From Aliiroseovarius marinus (GTDB lineage: Bacteria > Pseudomonadota > Alphaproteobacteria > Rhodobacterales > Rhodobacteraceae), in assembly GCF_004360145.1 (NCBI RefSeq), contig NZ_ML178712.1, forward strand, positions 476,179 to 540,178: a DNA stretch of 64,000 nt, written 5' to 3'. Of the stretch, positions 63,506-64,000 are shown in pieces. How positions within the stretch are numbered: position 1 is the stretch's first letter; every line of letters begins with the position of its first letter. A program made the position numbers and the translations under genes. The notes under the pieces were generated by a model. It was not told the origin of the DNA, did no database searches, and worked only from the letters and a program-made list of their open reading frames with translations.

Positions 63506-63604
63506 ATCGCCTCCAAATTCGGTTTCATCCTATATGGACACGAGTTTTGCGACGCACAAGCATTGGCCAGTGCGAAGCAGCGGTTCTTGCGGATTTAAGG
63601 CGGT

Positions 63605-64000
63605 TTAACTTAACCAGCCGCCCAGATTGCGTTCGGCCACGCCAATCAGCGCGTCGATATGGGCGTCGTCGTCATTCAGGCAGGGAATATAGGTGAAGCT
63701 TTCGCCTCCGGCCTCGACAAAGGCCTCTTGGATCTCTTCCTGAATTTCTTCCAGCGTCTCGATGCAATCGGCCGAGAACGCGGGCGCGATGACCGCGATG
63801 TTCTTTTTGCCGGTTTCAGCCAGACGCGCGACTTCTTCGACCGTGTAGGGTTTCAGCCATTCTTCGGGGCCAAACACCGACTGGAAGGTCGTGGTGATCG
63901 CATCGTCATCCCAACCCAGACGCTCTTTCAACAGGCGAGTGCTTTTCTGGCATTGGCAGTGATAGGGGTCGCCCTGCATCAAGTATCGCTTCGGCATCCC
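63605..64000 (-). CDS. hemH: Ferrochelatase, C-terminal part (cut by window end)
   Basis: The last 131 residues of ferrochelatase, which inserts Fe2+ into protoporphyrin IX. Recognised by PKRYLMQGDPYHCQCQKSTRLL, the Trp-rich FQSVFGPEEWLKPYTVEEV, the active-site-side IAVIAPAFSADCIETLEEI and the ending NDDDAHIDALIGVA. The gene continues beyond base 64000; the first Met in the window is internal. It follows the same strand as hslVU. Confidence 0.93.
   Translation of the reverse strand, partial: GMPKRYLMQGDPYHCQCQKSTRLLKERLGWDDDAITTTFQSVFGPEEWLKPYTVEEVARLAETGKKNIAVIAPAFSADCIETLEEIQEEIQEAFVEAGGESFTYIPCLNDDDAHIDALIGVAERNLGGWLS

Noticed and set aside
63595-63613. Possible CtrA box at the 3' end of hemH (three TTAA)
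   Set aside because: The spacings are 6, 1 and 11 bp, none is 7, and the site lies at a gene end, not in a promoter.

Overview
The window is gene-dense, GC-rich DNA (about 60% by eye) from an alphaproteobacterium of the Rhodobacteraceae (Roseobacter/Rhodobacter group). The evidence is the RegB/SenC/RegA redox system beside ahcY, an alphaproteobacterial AddAB pair, a shortened DivL-type PAS protein, a receiver-PP2C phosphatase like RbaY of Rhodobacter capsulatus, monomeric NADP-isocitrate dehydrogenase, and the order parB-parA-rsmG-mnmG-mnmE-rho-hemJ-[origin]-maf-aroE-coaE-dnaQ. I see no insertion sequence, prophage, CRISPR array, tRNA or rRNA. It reads as core chromosome around the replication origin.

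Layout. 0-8 kb: ahcY, an HD hydrolase/GNAT pair, the RegA-SenC / RegB redox two-component system, and a DivL-like PAS protein. 7.5-16.3 kb: a tightly overlapping run tsaE-amgK-murU-addB-addA followed by trxA (tRNA modification, cell-wall recycling, double-strand-break repair). 16.3-22.2 kb: two L,D-transpeptidases, a CAP-domain lipoprotein, and an overlapping minus-strand run hslO-Nudix-cca-TrmA/RlmD methyltransferase. 22.2-24.4 kb: a receiver-PP2C phosphatase divergent from a histidine phosphotransfer protein. 24.4-38.5 kb: metabolism (ilvA, argG, rbsK, two unrelated isocitrate dehydrogenases in tandem, malic enzyme, galE, glutathionyl-hydroquinone reductase) and an unrecognised secreted coiled-coil protein. 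38.5-45.5 kb: mutS, grpE/hrcA, rph-rdgB-hemW. 45.5-55.9 kb: the origin domain, with parAB, two exact parS sites, and a 393-bp intergenic origin candidate carrying DnaA-box-like sites, an AT-rich stretch and four GANTC sites. Genes on both sides run away from it. 56-64 kb: secB, idi, fxsA, a Tim44-like protein, mltA, a Smr protein, a lipoprotein hydrolase, hslV-GNAT-hslU, and the 3' end of hemH.

The most interesting regulatory observations are these. Full CtrA-type boxes (TTAA-N7-TTAA) lie upstream of the DivL-like gene and between the PP2C phosphatase and the Hpt gene, which suggests CtrA feeds back on its own phosphorelay partners. A perfect 9-bp inverted repeat can pair with the regA start codon. 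A parS site overlaps the probable start of mnmG. A dispersed 12-mer built of rare codons occurs three times. I found no convincing wholly new multi-gene system. The best unknowns are the secreted coiled-coil protein, the acetyltransferase inside hslVU and the regA leader.
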